Shown here piece after piece: positions 1 through 7,967 of a DNA stretch of 64,000 bases. Each line of letters starts with the position of its first letter. Position 1 is the stretch's first letter. The notes beneath the pieces were generated by a model. The model searched no databases. It had not been told where the DNA came from and saw nothing but the letters and a program-made list of their open reading frames with translations. The stretch is from Shinella zoogloeoides. GTDB taxonomy: Bacteria; Pseudomonadota; Alphaproteobacteria; Rhizobiales; Rhizobiaceae. The translations under genes and the position numbers were made by a program. The DNA lies in the NCBI RefSeq assembly GCF_003574625.1, contig NZ_QNUJ01000007.1, positions 186,001 through 250,000 on the forward strand, read 5' to 3'.

Positions 1-85
1 ATCGCCGGAACGCCGGCCCTGAACCGAAGGTGGCCGAGGTTTGCACGGCGCATGCTGCACTGCAAGCGCCGGGCGGCGATATCCC

Positions 86-541
86 TCAGTTGAGGACGAG
101 AATCGCGCCGTTGAGCGCCGTCGCGAAGAGGACCCAGGCGAGATAGGGCAGGAAGGCGAGGGCCGACGGGCGGTCCTGCCGCCAGGATGCGGCGATGAAG
201 CCGGCGACGGCGATATCGAGGGCGAGGATGACGATCATCGCCGATGCCGGATCCTGAAAGCCGAAGAATACCGGGGTCCAGGCGAAGTTGAGGACGAGCT
301 GCGCGAACCAGAACCGCATGGCCGGGGACCGGCGGAACGTCAGCCAGGTGCGGGCGCCCACCACGCCGATGACCAGGTAGAGGATGCTCCAGACCGGCGC
401 GAACAGCCAGTTGGGCGGGTTGAAGAAGGGCTTGGCAAGCGAGGCATACCAGCCGCCGGGAACCGTGTTGGCGCCGATGACGAGGCCGCCGCCGAGAACG
501 AGGATGATGAAGGCGAGATAGACGAGGGGTTTGTTGCTCAT
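86..541 (-). CDS. tspO: TspO/MBR family membrane protein
   Basis: This 151-residue protein matches the usual size of the TspO/MBR (translocator protein) family. It has five predicted hydrophobic helices and is rich in Trp and Pro, with the family's W-Y-x-S-L-x-K-P and P-x-x-x-P-N-W-x-F-x-P-V-W features near residues 31-52. Family members sit in the cytoplasmic or outer membrane and bind tetrapyrroles; in Rhodobacter and Sinorhizobium they act in stress or nutrient-dependent regulation. The ATG at 541 is the first Met before the first helix. It lies 44 bases downstream of the DUF1513 gene on the same strand and may be read from that operon. Family assignment is firm; physiological role here is inferred. 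Confidence 0.93.
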   Translation of the reverse strand: MSNKPLVYLAFIILVLGGGLVIGANTVPGGWYASLAKPFFNPPNWLFAPVWSILYLVIGVVGARTWLTFRRSPAMRFWFAQLVLNFAWTPVFFGFQDPASAMIVILALDIAVAGFIAASWRQDRPSALAFLPYLAWVLFATALNGAILVLN

Positions 542-585
542 GCCCCCAGAGCTAGTGCGCGCCGTGCCTTCGTCCAGAGCGGCAG

Positions 586-1689
586 TCAGCGCTGTGGCAT
601 CAGCCCGGCGATGTGCTGGTCCCAGGCGACATCCTCGCGCCGGCCGGCAAAATGGCCGTCATAGGAGGAGACGGCAAAGCCGTGCGGCGCGGCGGCGATG
701 CCGGCGGCATCCGCGACCGCCTCGTCCCTGACGACGCGGCGGGTCTTGGCGTCCAGCACGACGAAGCGCCCGCCGTTCGGCGAGGTGAGGCCGACGAGCC
801 CCTCGCGCCGGTTGACGGCGATGGCGCCGACATAGTTGGCAAGGCCGATCGTGGTTTCTTCCGGAAGGTCGATGAAGGCGAGGTCCTCGCCCCTGCCGAA
901 ATGGCCGACGAGCGGCGGCAGGTCGTTGCGCGGCCCCTCGTACTGGCAGGCGAACCAGATGCGGCCCTTGTCGTCGAGGTCGATATGGCGTGTGGAGAGC
1001 TGGCGCAACTTCTCCGGCAGCGCGTGGCGCTCGACAAGTGCTCCCGTCGCCGCGTCGATCAAGGCGAGCGAGGGCTCCATATGGTCGAGATTGAGCTTGG
1101 TACGGCCGAAATCCGGATGGGTCTCGATGCCGCCGTTCGCCGCGATCAGGAACCTCCCGTCGTCGCTGACGGAAAGGTCGTGCGTGCCGATGCCGTAGGT
1201 CGAATATTCGCCGATGCGGCGGTAGCCATCGCGGGCGTCGTAGAGGCCGATGACGCCGCGATTGGCGTCGAAGTCGTTCTCGCTGGCATAGAGCAGCCTG
1301 CCGTCCGGCGAGAAGCAGCCATGGCCGAAGAAATGGCGCTCCTGCGCGGCCGCGATGGTGCGCGGCTCCGCCTGGCCGCTCCGGTCGATGACGAGCGCGA
1401 AGGTGCCGGGACGGCGGGCGAAGGCGACGAGATGGTTCGTCGCGGGCGAAAAGGCCATGCCGTGGCTGCGGGCGGGAAGCGCCGTGCGGTCGATCACCGT
1501 CCCGTCCTCGGCCAGCACCGCGATGCCGAAGCGGCCGTCGCGGTCCATGTAGCCGGAGGCGAAGACGGCGTCGGTGCGCGCGAGCGCGAAGGCCGGGCCG
1601 GCGCCGAGCGACGCCACGAAGGCCGTGCCCGCCATGCGCAGGAAGGCACGGCGGTCGAGCGCGGCGCTGGGCAGGCCCATAGCTTCCAT
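586..1689 (-). CDS. DUF1513 family Tat-exported beta-propeller-like protein
   Basis: A 367-residue protein with an N-terminal twin-arginine signal (D-RR-AFLRMAG at residues 12-20, followed by a hydrophobic stretch ending near AFA), so it should be exported folded to the periplasm. The rest carries repeated short blades typical of DUF1513/YVTN-like propellers (for example SHGMAFSP, CFSPDGRLLYASEND, HDLSVSDDGRFL). Start at 1689: its ATG overlaps the TGA of the upstream imelysin gene (TGATG), implying translational coupling. It is the last gene of the imelysin/diheme oxidoreductase operon. DUF1513 genes commonly accompany imelysins; the biochemical role is not known and may involve binding a metal or redox cofactor. 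A longer reading frame upstream is out of frame with the true genes there. Confidence 0.88.
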   Translation of the reverse strand: MEAMGLPSAALDRRAFLRMAGTAFVASLGAGPAFALARTDAVFASGYMDRDGRFGIAVLAEDGTVIDRTALPARSHGMAFSPATNHLVAFARRPGTFALVIDRSGQAEPRTIAAAQERHFFGHGCFSPDGRLLYASENDFDANRGVIGLYDARDGYRRIGEYSTYGIGTHDLSVSDDGRFLIAANGGIETHPDFGRTKLNLDHMEPSLALIDAATGALVERHALPEKLRQLSTRHIDLDDKGRIWFACQYEGPRNDLPPLVGHFGRGEDLAFIDLPEETTIGLANYVGAIAVNRREGLVGLTSPNGGRFVVLDAKTRRVVRDEAVADAAGIAAAPHGFAVSSYDGHFAGRREDVAWDQHIAGLMPQR

Positions 1690-2819
1690 CAGTCGCCGTC
1701 CGCGAAAGAGAAGCCGGCGCCGAGGCCGATCGCGCCGCCGAAATCGCCGTTGAGCGCCAGGATCAGGTCGCGGGTATTGGTGAGGAGGAAGCCGATCTTC
1801 TTCTCGTCCGCCGGCGTGGAGACAGCCCTCTCGATGTCTGGGTCGACGGTCTGTGCGACGCCGCGTAGTGCCTTCATCGCGAAATCGACATTGCCGCTGA
1901 GCGACGTGCGGCCGGGATCGACGAATTCGGCGATGCCGGACCGGTCGAAGAGCGTCTGCAGGCCCTCGAGATTGGCGTCGATCGAGGTCCAGGTGTTGCC
2001 GGACCGCCAGAAGACCGCCGATTTCGGCCGCGGCGTGCCGCCCTTGCGGTAGAAGGTCTCGATGCGCTGGTCGCGCACCGCTTCCGTCCCGTGCACGAGG
2101 ATGCCGAGCAGGGCGGTCATCGCCTCCCGGCCGGTGCGGAAGACGGGGTTCTGCGGTCCCGGATGCTTCCAGTGCTGCTGGACGCCGTCGGGCGCGTCCC
2201 AGGCCGCCGTGAGCTGCCCGGCCGTCGTCTCGATATGGCTGGCGACGGCGGCGGCGTAGCGGCAGCGGAAGCTTTCCGGCGTCTTCGCGAGGTCTTCGGA
2301 ACCCGTGCCGTAGAGCGCGAATTCGAGCGCGCCGAACCCCTGGATGGCGACGCTCTTTTCGCCCATTGCCGCGGCCTTGGTGTCCGCCTCGTCCGCCTTC
2401 TGGAGCAGCGCCTGCACCTGCTTGAGGCCGGTGCTCTTGCGGTCGGGGTAGAAAAGGATGCGCTCGAAGCGGTTGTCGTCGAGCACCGGGCCGATGCGCA
2501 CCATCTCGATGCGGCCCCAGTCCGCGACGGCCTGCCGGAAGGCGTCGTCCACCGCCTTGCGCGAATCGTCCGAAGGCGCCTTGCAGAAGGCGGTTGTCGC
2601 CCCTGCCAGCTTGCCGGCGGATGCCTCGAAAGCCCGGTAGCCGGGGCGGATGACGTCGTCGACGGCATGGGTCATGACGCCGACGACGCTCTCGTCGGTG
2701 AGTTCGGGCGGCGCGGCCGTCGCCTCTTCCTGCGCCATGGCCGGAAGGGCGGTGGAAAGCATCAGGCTTGCCCCGGCAAGGGCGGCGAAACGCAGCAGGA
2801 ATGAACGCAGCATCGGCAT
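1689..2819 (-). CDS. Imelysin family protein with degenerate GxHxxE motif
   Basis: A 376-residue protein with a Sec signal peptide (residues 1-29, ending A-M-A) and an imelysin (peptidase M75-like) helical domain. The family signature GxHxxE appears here as G-F-G-A-L-E (161-166): the metal-binding His is replaced by Gly163, while Glu166 remains. Imelysins are periplasmic, iron-regulated proteins related to EfeO/IrpA; they are thought to bind iron or haem-related ligands rather than act as proteases. The start at 2819 abuts the stop of the diheme oxidoreductase gene with no gap. This is the second imelysin of the operon; the other, at 4401-5678, keeps the intact motif, so the two copies have probably specialised. 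Confidence 0.9.
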   Translation of the reverse strand: MPMLRSFLLRFAALAGASLMLSTALPAMAQEEATAAPPELTDESVVGVMTHAVDDVIRPGYRAFEASAGKLAGATTAFCKAPSDDSRKAVDDAFRQAVADWGRIEMVRIGPVLDDNRFERILFYPDRKSTGLKQVQALLQKADEADTKAAAMGEKSVAIQGFGALEFALYGTGSEDLAKTPESFRCRYAAAVASHIETTAGQLTAAWDAPDGVQQHWKHPGPQNPVFRTGREAMTALLGILVHGTEAVRDQRIETFYRKGGTPRPKSAVFWRSGNTWTSIDANLEGLQTLFDRSGIAEFVDPGRTSLSGNVDFAMKALRGVAQTVDPDIERAVSTPADEKKIGFLLTNTRDLILALNGDFGGAIGLGAGFSFADGD

Positions 2820-4355
2820 CTACAGGCTCTCCAGGAAGGTCAGAAGGGCGTCTCGGTCCTGCTTTTCCAGCGCGGCGAAGCGGTCGCGCGCCGCCTGTGC
2901 CTCCCCGCCATGCCAGAGAATGGCCTCGGTGAGGTTGCGGGCGCGTCCGTCGTGCAGGAAGAACGTATGGCCGTTGACGGTTTTTGTAAGGCCGATACCC
3001 CAGAGCGGCGGCGTGCGCCACTCCCTTCCGGTCGCAACGCCCACCGGCTGCCCGTCCGCAAGGCCTTCGCCCATGTCGTGCAGCAGGAAATCGGAATAGG
3101 GCCAGATGAGCTGGAAGGCATGGGCCTTGTTGCCGGCATCGCGCCGGGTCACGAATTTCGGATGGTGGCAGGAGACGCAGCCGGTCTCGTAGAAGACCCG
3201 CTTGCCGGCGAGCGTTTCGGGGAAGCTCGCCTTGCGCCGTGCCGGCACCGCGAGGTTCTCGGCATAGAAGGTGACGAGGTCCATCACCGGCGGCGGCGCC
3301 TCGGCATCGCCAAGGCGCTTCTGCACGCCGTTGGGCCGTTCGAGGCAGGCGGTCTGGGCGGGGGTGCAATCGCCGTCGTGGAGCGGCACTTCCGGCGTCG
3401 ATATGCCGATGTCCATGGCGAAGGCCTCGGCGCTCTGCTGGCGCACGGTGGCGGCTTGCGCCTTCCAGCCGAACCGGCCGAGCGTCTTTCTGCCGGTGGC
3501 CGGGTCGATGGCGACGGCGGCCTTGCCGCTGATGCCGTCGCCGTCCGCGTCGTCGGGATCGGCTAGCGCCAGGATGTCGGCCTCGTGGATCGCCTGCACG
3601 AGACCGAGGCCGAGCATCGGCTGGGTGACGCGCGGCGAGAGCGTCGTCGCCGGATCGAGGTTGCCATAGGCAAGGTCGGTAATGGAATAGGTGGGGCGGC
3701 GCAGCTTCACGACCTCGCCGCCGGCAAGCGTCACCGGCTCTTCCCTGTAGTCGATGGCCATGTGGCCCTCGGCCTTGAGGCCGGGAATGGCCTGGTCCTG
3801 AAGCTGGCGGCCGTAGATGGGGTCCGGCAGGTTCATCGCATGGAAGCTCTTCAGCGCCGCCTCTTCCTCTGTCGTCGCTGCGGGCCGGGCAAGGCGCAGG
3901 AACATCGAGGTCGCGTCCGCCGCGCCCTCCGGCGGATGGCCGCGCCCGTCCTTGATGTGACAGGACTGGCAGGAGCGCGCGTTGTAGAGCGGGCCGAGCC
4001 CGTCCGAGGCCTGCGTGGAGGAGGGGGAGGAGACCCAGAGTTTCTGGAAGAGCGCGTTGCCGAGCTTGAAGGTCCCGCGCTCCTCGAAGGTGATGTTCTC
4101 GGAGAAATGCGAGAAGCTGTTCACGTCGACGCTCGCAAGCGAGGTGGCGGCGCCGGCGGACATGGCCTCGTATTGCTCGGCCTTGGAGAAATCCGTCGCC
4201 GGTGCCGTCACGGCGACGACGCGCTTCAGGTCTTTCGCGGAAAGGTCCCCGCGCTCCCGGGTGGCCGAAACGGCGCTGCCGATGACGAAAACGCCCGCCG
4301 CGACGGTGAACGCGGCGGAAACCGCGAGCAGGCGACGGGCGGGGCGTTCTGTCAT
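2820..4355 (-). CDS. Diheme oxidoreductase (DHOR/thiol oxidoreductase-like), two c-type haem sites
   Basis: A 511-residue exported protein with an N-terminal hydrophobic segment (about residues 9-30) that is a signal peptide or membrane anchor. It has two covalent haem-attachment motifs, CQSCH at 129-133 and CVSCH at 393-397, and a Ca-binding-like DPDDADGDG loop (267-274). This matches the DHOR family (often annotated putative thiol oxidoreductase), distantly related to MauG-like diheme enzymes. It acts in the periplasm and needs cytochrome c maturation. It lies 45 bases downstream of the first imelysin and directly abuts the second. Family members are usually next to imelysins and iron-regulated. 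The substrate is unknown; an electron-transfer role in ferric/ferrous conversion is an inference. Confidence 0.9.
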   Translation of the reverse strand: MTERPARRLLAVSAAFTVAAGVFVIGSAVSATRERGDLSAKDLKRVVAVTAPATDFSKAEQYEAMSAGAATSLASVDVNSFSHFSENITFEERGTFKLGNALFQKLWVSSPSSTQASDGLGPLYNARSCQSCHIKDGRGHPPEGAADATSMFLRLARPAATTEEEAALKSFHAMNLPDPIYGRQLQDQAIPGLKAEGHMAIDYREEPVTLAGGEVVKLRRPTYSITDLAYGNLDPATTLSPRVTQPMLGLGLVQAIHEADILALADPDDADGDGISGKAAVAIDPATGRKTLGRFGWKAQAATVRQQSAEAFAMDIGISTPEVPLHDGDCTPAQTACLERPNGVQKRLGDAEAPPPVMDLVTFYAENLAVPARRKASFPETLAGKRVFYETGCVSCHHPKFVTRRDAGNKAHAFQLIWPYSDFLLHDMGEGLADGQPVGVATGREWRTPPLWGIGLTKTVNGHTFFLHDGRARNLTEAILWHGGEAQAARDRFAALEKQDRDALLTFLESL

Positions 4356-4400
4356 TGCTGGATCGGGCCGCCGTTCATGCGCGGCGGCCCGCCTTCTATC

Positions 4401-5678
4401 TTATTTGAAGACCGCGCCAGGATTGTCCAGGCTGTCGGAGCCTTCAAGCTCGATCTTGCCGAGGTCGAGCGCCGTGATGACGCGCTCGATCGTCTTCGTC
4501 TGGTCGATCAGGCTGTCGATGGCGGTCTGGACGACCTTGTTGCCCTCCGCATTGCCTTCGCCGATCATCTGGTCGTAGGCTTCGCCGCCTTCCGCACGGT
4601 CCACCAGCGCCTTGAAGGCGGTGTGGCTGGCGTCGAGCTTGGCCGTCATCTCCTTGTCGAGCGCGGCGTCCTTCTCGGCGACGAGCTCGTGCAGCGACGG
4701 ACCGGTCAGCTTGGAGCCGTCCGGGCGGGTATATTCACCCGTATAGACGGTCTGGATGCCGACGACGTCGTAGTAGTGCGAGTTGTGCGTGTTGTCGGAG
4801 AAGCAATCGTGCTCCTCTTCCGGATCGTGCAGCAGGAGGCCGAGCTTCATGCGCTCGCCGGCGAGTTCGCCATAGGAGAGCGAGCCCATGCCGGTCAGCA
4901 TGGCGGTGATGCCGGCCTTCGGGTCGGCCGTCACGTTCTTGGTGGCGTCGCCGTCCGGCGACCAGGCCTTGACCATGTCTTCGAGGTCGGAGACGAGCAG
5001 CGAGGAGGCGGCCTTCAGGTAGGCGGCGCGGCGGTCGCAATTGCCGTTGGTGCAATTGGCCGTGTCGTAGTCCGTCGCCGGGCGGTTGCCGGCGCCCGCA
5101 CCCGTGCCGTTGAGGTCCTGACCCCACAGCAGGAATTCGATGGCGTGGTAGCCGGTCGCCACGTTCGCCTCGACGCCGCCCGCTTCATGCAGTTCCTGCA
5201 GCACTTCCGGCGTGATCGTCGTGGCGTCGATCGCCTTGCCGGCGATTTCCAGCTTCGGATTGGCGATGACATTGGCGACGAAGAGCGCGTTCTCGTCGCT
5301 TTCCGTGCCGTAGCTCGGGTCGACATAGTCGATCAGGCCCTCGTCGAGCGGCCAGGCGTTCACCTTGCCTTCCCATTCATCGACGATCGGGTTGCCGAAG
5401 CGGTAGGCTTCCGTCTGCTGGTAGGGCACGCGGGACTTGAGCCACGCCTCGCGCGCTGCCTTCAGCGTGTCGTCGCCGGGCTTGGCGATGAGGGCGTCGA
5501 TTGCCGCGTCGAGCGCCTTGGCGGCGTCGAGCGCATCGGAATACTTGGCGTGGGCGATGTCCGTATAGTGCTTGACGATCGCAGCCGGATCGGCAGCCGC
5601 ATGGGCGGAACCGATGGCGAGGCTGGACGCCGCGGCAGCAAGCGCAAAGGCGGCCGCGCGAAGGAAGGAAGTGGTCAT
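4401..5678 (-). CDS. Imelysin family iron-regulated protein (IrpA-like)
   Basis: A 425-residue protein with a clear Sec signal peptide (residues 1-27, cleavage after SAHA) and the imelysin signature intact as G-Y-H-A-I-E at 176-181, followed by FLLWG. Length and motif match IrpA/insulin-cleaving-metalloproteinase-type imelysins, which are periplasmic and associated with iron acquisition. It is the first gene of a four-gene minus-strand operon (imelysin, diheme oxidoreductase, imelysin, DUF1513). An AGGAGA ribosome-binding site precedes the ATG at 5678. The upstream gap holds a weak ICE-like palindrome. Imelysin membership is certain; direct iron binding is inferred from the family. Confidence 0.92.
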   Translation of the reverse strand: MTTSFLRAAAFALAAAASSLAIGSAHAAADPAAIVKHYTDIAHAKYSDALDAAKALDAAIDALIAKPGDDTLKAAREAWLKSRVPYQQTEAYRFGNPIVDEWEGKVNAWPLDEGLIDYVDPSYGTESDENALFVANVIANPKLEIAGKAIDATTITPEVLQELHEAGGVEANVATGYHAIEFLLWGQDLNGTGAGAGNRPATDYDTANCTNGNCDRRAAYLKAASSLLVSDLEDMVKAWSPDGDATKNVTADPKAGITAMLTGMGSLSYGELAGERMKLGLLLHDPEEEHDCFSDNTHNSHYYDVVGIQTVYTGEYTRPDGSKLTGPSLHELVAEKDAALDKEMTAKLDASHTAFKALVDRAEGGEAYDQMIGEGNAEGNKVVQTAIDSLIDQTKTIERVITALDLGKIELEGSDSLDNPGAVFK

Positions 5679-5824
5679 GACGTCTCCTGGTGTCCTGTTT
5701 GACGTGTCCCCCCGACACCGGAGCAGCGGCGAACGCCGCCCGGATGGCCCGGCGGTCGGCCGGGTTCGGGTAATTCAGGCCTCGCTGTCATGGACCAAAT
5801 AAAAACTGGTGTCAAAGTGTATAG

Positions 5825-5841
5825 TTTAGAATGGTTTCAAC
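5825..5841 (-). promoter_or_regulatory. Possible iron-control element (ICE/Irr-like) upstream of the imelysin operon
   Basis: The sequence TTTAGAATGGTTTCAAC resembles the rhizobial ICE motif TTTAGAA-N3-TTCTAAA: one half is perfect and the other matches four of seven bases. On the minus strand it is followed at once by a TATACA-like -10 element, so a bound regulator would overlap the promoter of the imelysin operon that starts at 5678. Identification is by eye from one imperfect site. Confidence 0.4.
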
Positions 5842-5875
5842 CTGTTGCGCCGCTTTTTGACGGAGCACAAGGAAT

Positions 5876-7165
5876 TCAGCCTTTGCGGCCCATGGCGCAG
5901 AAGAAGAAACCGTCCGTGTCGGTGGAGGCGGGCGTCAGCGTCACGGTCCTGCCGTCGCGTGAGCGGGGCTGCGGCCTGTCCGCGCCGAAGAGCGCCTGCC
6001 AGGTCTCCGTGACGGGCAGGATCTCGAAATCGGAATTGGCCTTGCAGAAGCCGTGGACCTGTTCCTCGTTCTCCTGCGGCAGGATGGAACAGGTGACGTA
6101 GATGAGGCGGCCGCCGGGGCGCACGAAGGCGCTGGCATTGGCGAGAGCTTCCTGCTGCTGGGCGAGGCGTTCCTCGAGGTTCTTCTCGGTGAGGCGCCAC
6201 TTGGTGTCCGGTCGCCGGCGCCAGGTACCGGTGCCCGTGCAGGGTGCGTCGACCAGCACGCGGTCGAAGCGTGCGGTCATGGGGGCGAGGCCGGCAAGGT
6301 CCTCGTGGACCTGGACATTGCGCGTGCCGGCGCGCTTCAGCCGCTCGATGATCGGGGCGAGGCGCTTGCGGTCGGTGTCGTAGGCGTGGACCTGGCCCTT
6401 GTTGTGCATGGCGGCCGCCATGGCGAGCGTCTTGCCGCCGCCGCCGGCGCAGAAGTCGAGCACCTGCTCGCCCTCCCCGGGCACGACGAGGTCGGCGACG
6501 ATCTGCGAGCCCTCGTCCTGCACCTCGAACCAGCCCTTCTGGAAGGCGAGGTCCGCGGTGACGTTGGGAAGGCGCGACGGGCCTTCGCCGGCCGGAATGC
6601 GGATGCCCTGCCTTGCGATGGCGGAGGCCAGCGCGCCGTTGCGCTCCAGCGCCTTCAGCACCTTGTCGCGACCGGCCTTGAGCGTGTTGGCCCTGAGGTC
6701 CAGCGTGGGTCGGCCGGCGAGCGCTCTTGCTTCCGCCAACCAGTCACCGCCGAAGTTCGCCTCGAAAGCGGGCTGGATCCATTCGGGAATGTCGCCCTGC
6801 ACATGGAGCGGGGCCGTGGCGAGGTCGCGGGCGTGGAAGGCGGCAAGCGCGTCCTGCGAAAGCGGCTGCGGGGCGAAGCGGTCGCCCTCGAATTCGGCGG
6901 CCAGCGCCTCGGGGGCAAGTCCCCACTGGCGCAGGAGTACGGCATGGCCGAGGGCGGTGGGGCTGTCGTCGTCCATCAGGAAGGCGTGCGACAGTTTCAT
7001 GCGCAGCGCGTCGTAGACGATATTGCCGATCGCGGCACGGTCGCCGGAGCCGGCGAAGCGATGGGAAAGGCCCCAGTCCTTGAGCGCATCGGCGACGGGG
7101 CGCCGCCGCGTCTCGATATCCGTCAGAACCTCGATGGCTCCCGAGAGCCGCCCACCCAATCGCAT
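5876..7165 (-). CDS. rsmB: RsmB/NOP family 16S rRNA (cytosine-5) methyltransferase
   Basis: A 429-residue protein with an N-terminal NusB-like RNA-binding region and a C-terminal Rossmann methyltransferase. Visible motifs are the SAM-binding DFCAGGGGKT (237-246), the DAPC motif (Cys309) and the catalytic TCS motif (Cys359), the two-cysteine arrangement of m5C RNA methyltransferases. It methylates cytosine in rRNA in the cytoplasm, probably C967 of 16S by analogy with E. coli RsmB (Sun/Fmu). It is on the same strand as the imelysin operon but separated by about 200 bases. RsmB, rather than another NOP/Sun member, is likely but not proven. Confidence 0.9.
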   Translation of the reverse strand: MRLGGRLSGAIEVLTDIETRRRPVADALKDWGLSHRFAGSGDRAAIGNIVYDALRMKLSHAFLMDDDSPTALGHAVLLRQWGLAPEALAAEFEGDRFAPQPLSQDALAAFHARDLATAPLHVQGDIPEWIQPAFEANFGGDWLAEARALAGRPTLDLRANTLKAGRDKVLKALERNGALASAIARQGIRIPAGEGPSRLPNVTADLAFQKGWFEVQDEGSQIVADLVVPGEGEQVLDFCAGGGGKTLAMAAAMHNKGQVHAYDTDRKRLAPIIERLKRAGTRNVQVHEDLAGLAPMTARFDRVLVDAPCTGTGTWRRRPDTKWRLTEKNLEERLAQQQEALANASAFVRPGGRLIYVTCSILPQENEEQVHGFCKANSDFEILPVTETWQALFGADRPQPRSRDGRTVTLTPASTDTDGFFFCAMGRKG

Positions 7166-7242
7166 CCGTCTACTCCGTTTTGCGTCGTGGTAGCGGCGGA
7201 ATGCGCGAAGGGCAAGCCGGGCGCCGCAGATTCCGCGGAGCG

Positions 7243-7605
7243 TCAGCCGATGACTTCGTAACAGATCTTGGCGTGGCCCGAGCGGATCATGCCGATGTTG
7301 GAGGCTGCTGCCTTGGAAAGGTCGAGCACCCGGCCGCGGATGAACGGGCCGCGATCATTGATGCGGACGACGACGCTCTTGCCGTTGTTCGAATTGGTGA
7401 CCTTCACCTTGGTGCCGAAGCGCAGGCTCCGATGGGCGGCGGTCAGCATGTTCGGGTTCATCCGTTCGCCGGAAGCGGTGCGCGAATGCAGCGCATACCA
7501 CGAGGCGCGGCCGCAGCCGGCGGCTTCAGCTTCGGAGAAAGTAACGAATGTCGAGGAGGCGGCGAGGAGGGAGGCAAGGGCGAGGCTGGAGAGCTTGAGC
7601 ATCAT
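7243..7605 (-). CDS. RlpA-like double-psi beta-barrel septal protein
   Basis: A 120-residue secreted protein: signal peptide about residues 1-29 (ending EAEAA), then a compact double-psi beta-barrel with the RlpA signatures [14 protein letters not shown] and V-R-I-N-D-R-G-P-F, the latter carrying the conserved Asp of the barrel active site. Full RlpA proteins are lytic transglycosylases acting on denuded peptidoglycan at the septum and often carry a SPOR domain; this one has no SPOR domain and no convincing lipobox, so it is a short secreted form. The 362-base upstream region holds a TTAACC/GGTTAA element. Confidence 0.88.
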   Translation of the reverse strand: MMLKLSSLALASLLAASSTFVTFSEAEAAGCGRASWYALHSRTASGERMNPNMLTAAHRSLRFGTKVKVTNSNNGKSVVVRINDRGPFIRGRVLDLSKAAASNIGMIRSGHAKICYEVIG

Positions 7606-7752
7606 GTATCGGACGACCTTCCGGGAAAGTTGCGGTTTTCCACTGTGTTGATCGCCCTATGAGGAAGCAAAAGTGGCGAAAACGTGCCTCAACCCGCCAC
7701 AAGTGCCGGCAAGCGGCCCTCCGATATACAGTCCATCGCCCACGATGGATTT

Positions 7753-7766
7753 TTAACCTTGGTTAA
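7753..7766. promoter_or_regulatory. TTAACC-TT-GGTTAA inverted repeat (CtrA-like half-sites)
   Basis: The 14-base element TTAACCTTGGTTAA lies about 150 bases upstream of the RlpA-like start. CtrA sites in alphaproteobacteria are TTAA-N7-TTAA or TTAACCAT; here the two TTAA halves are separated by six bases, so it is an imperfect match. A cell-cycle input to a septal protein would make sense, but this is inference. Confidence 0.3.
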
Positions 7767-7939
7767 CGGGGCAGGAAAAGCGCTTGCGAATCAGTCGCTA
7801 AACTGGATCGACTTGGAAGTTGGAATGTCTGTGCGGCAATCCTGCAAATTTTCGGAAAAAACTTTCAATATTAGCAATTTCTGCGCAGGAATTCGGAGGC
7901 GAAAATGGGGCAGATAAATTAAAGGTTGTAGAAAATCGC

Positions 7940-7961
7940 AAAACGGGCCGCGCGGGCCCGT
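7940..7961 (-). terminator. Rho-independent terminator of the SDR-type gene
   Basis: On the minus strand a 7-bp stem (ACGGGCC/GGCCCGT with a 5-base loop) is followed by a TTTT tract and further T-rich sequence, beginning a few bases past the stop codon at 7968. Confidence 0.7.
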
Positions 7962-7967
7962 CCTCCG

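Larger units (their letters stand above)
7606..7967. other. Intergenic region between the RlpA-like gene and an SDR-type gene
   Basis: No credible gene is visible in these 362 bases; the segment at about 7800-7940 is noticeably more AT-rich than the surrounding genes. It contains the upstream region of the RlpA-like gene (on the minus strand), an inverted TTAACC/GGTTAA repeat at 7753-7766 and the minus-strand terminator of the gene ending at 7968. Confidence 0.6.

Noticed and set aside
586-3369. A 927-codon minus-strand open frame
   Set aside because: Only its C-terminal part (from 1689) is a gene (DUF1513). The upstream part is an out-of-frame shadow of the imelysin and diheme oxidoreductase genes, Arg/Pro-rich and without homology.
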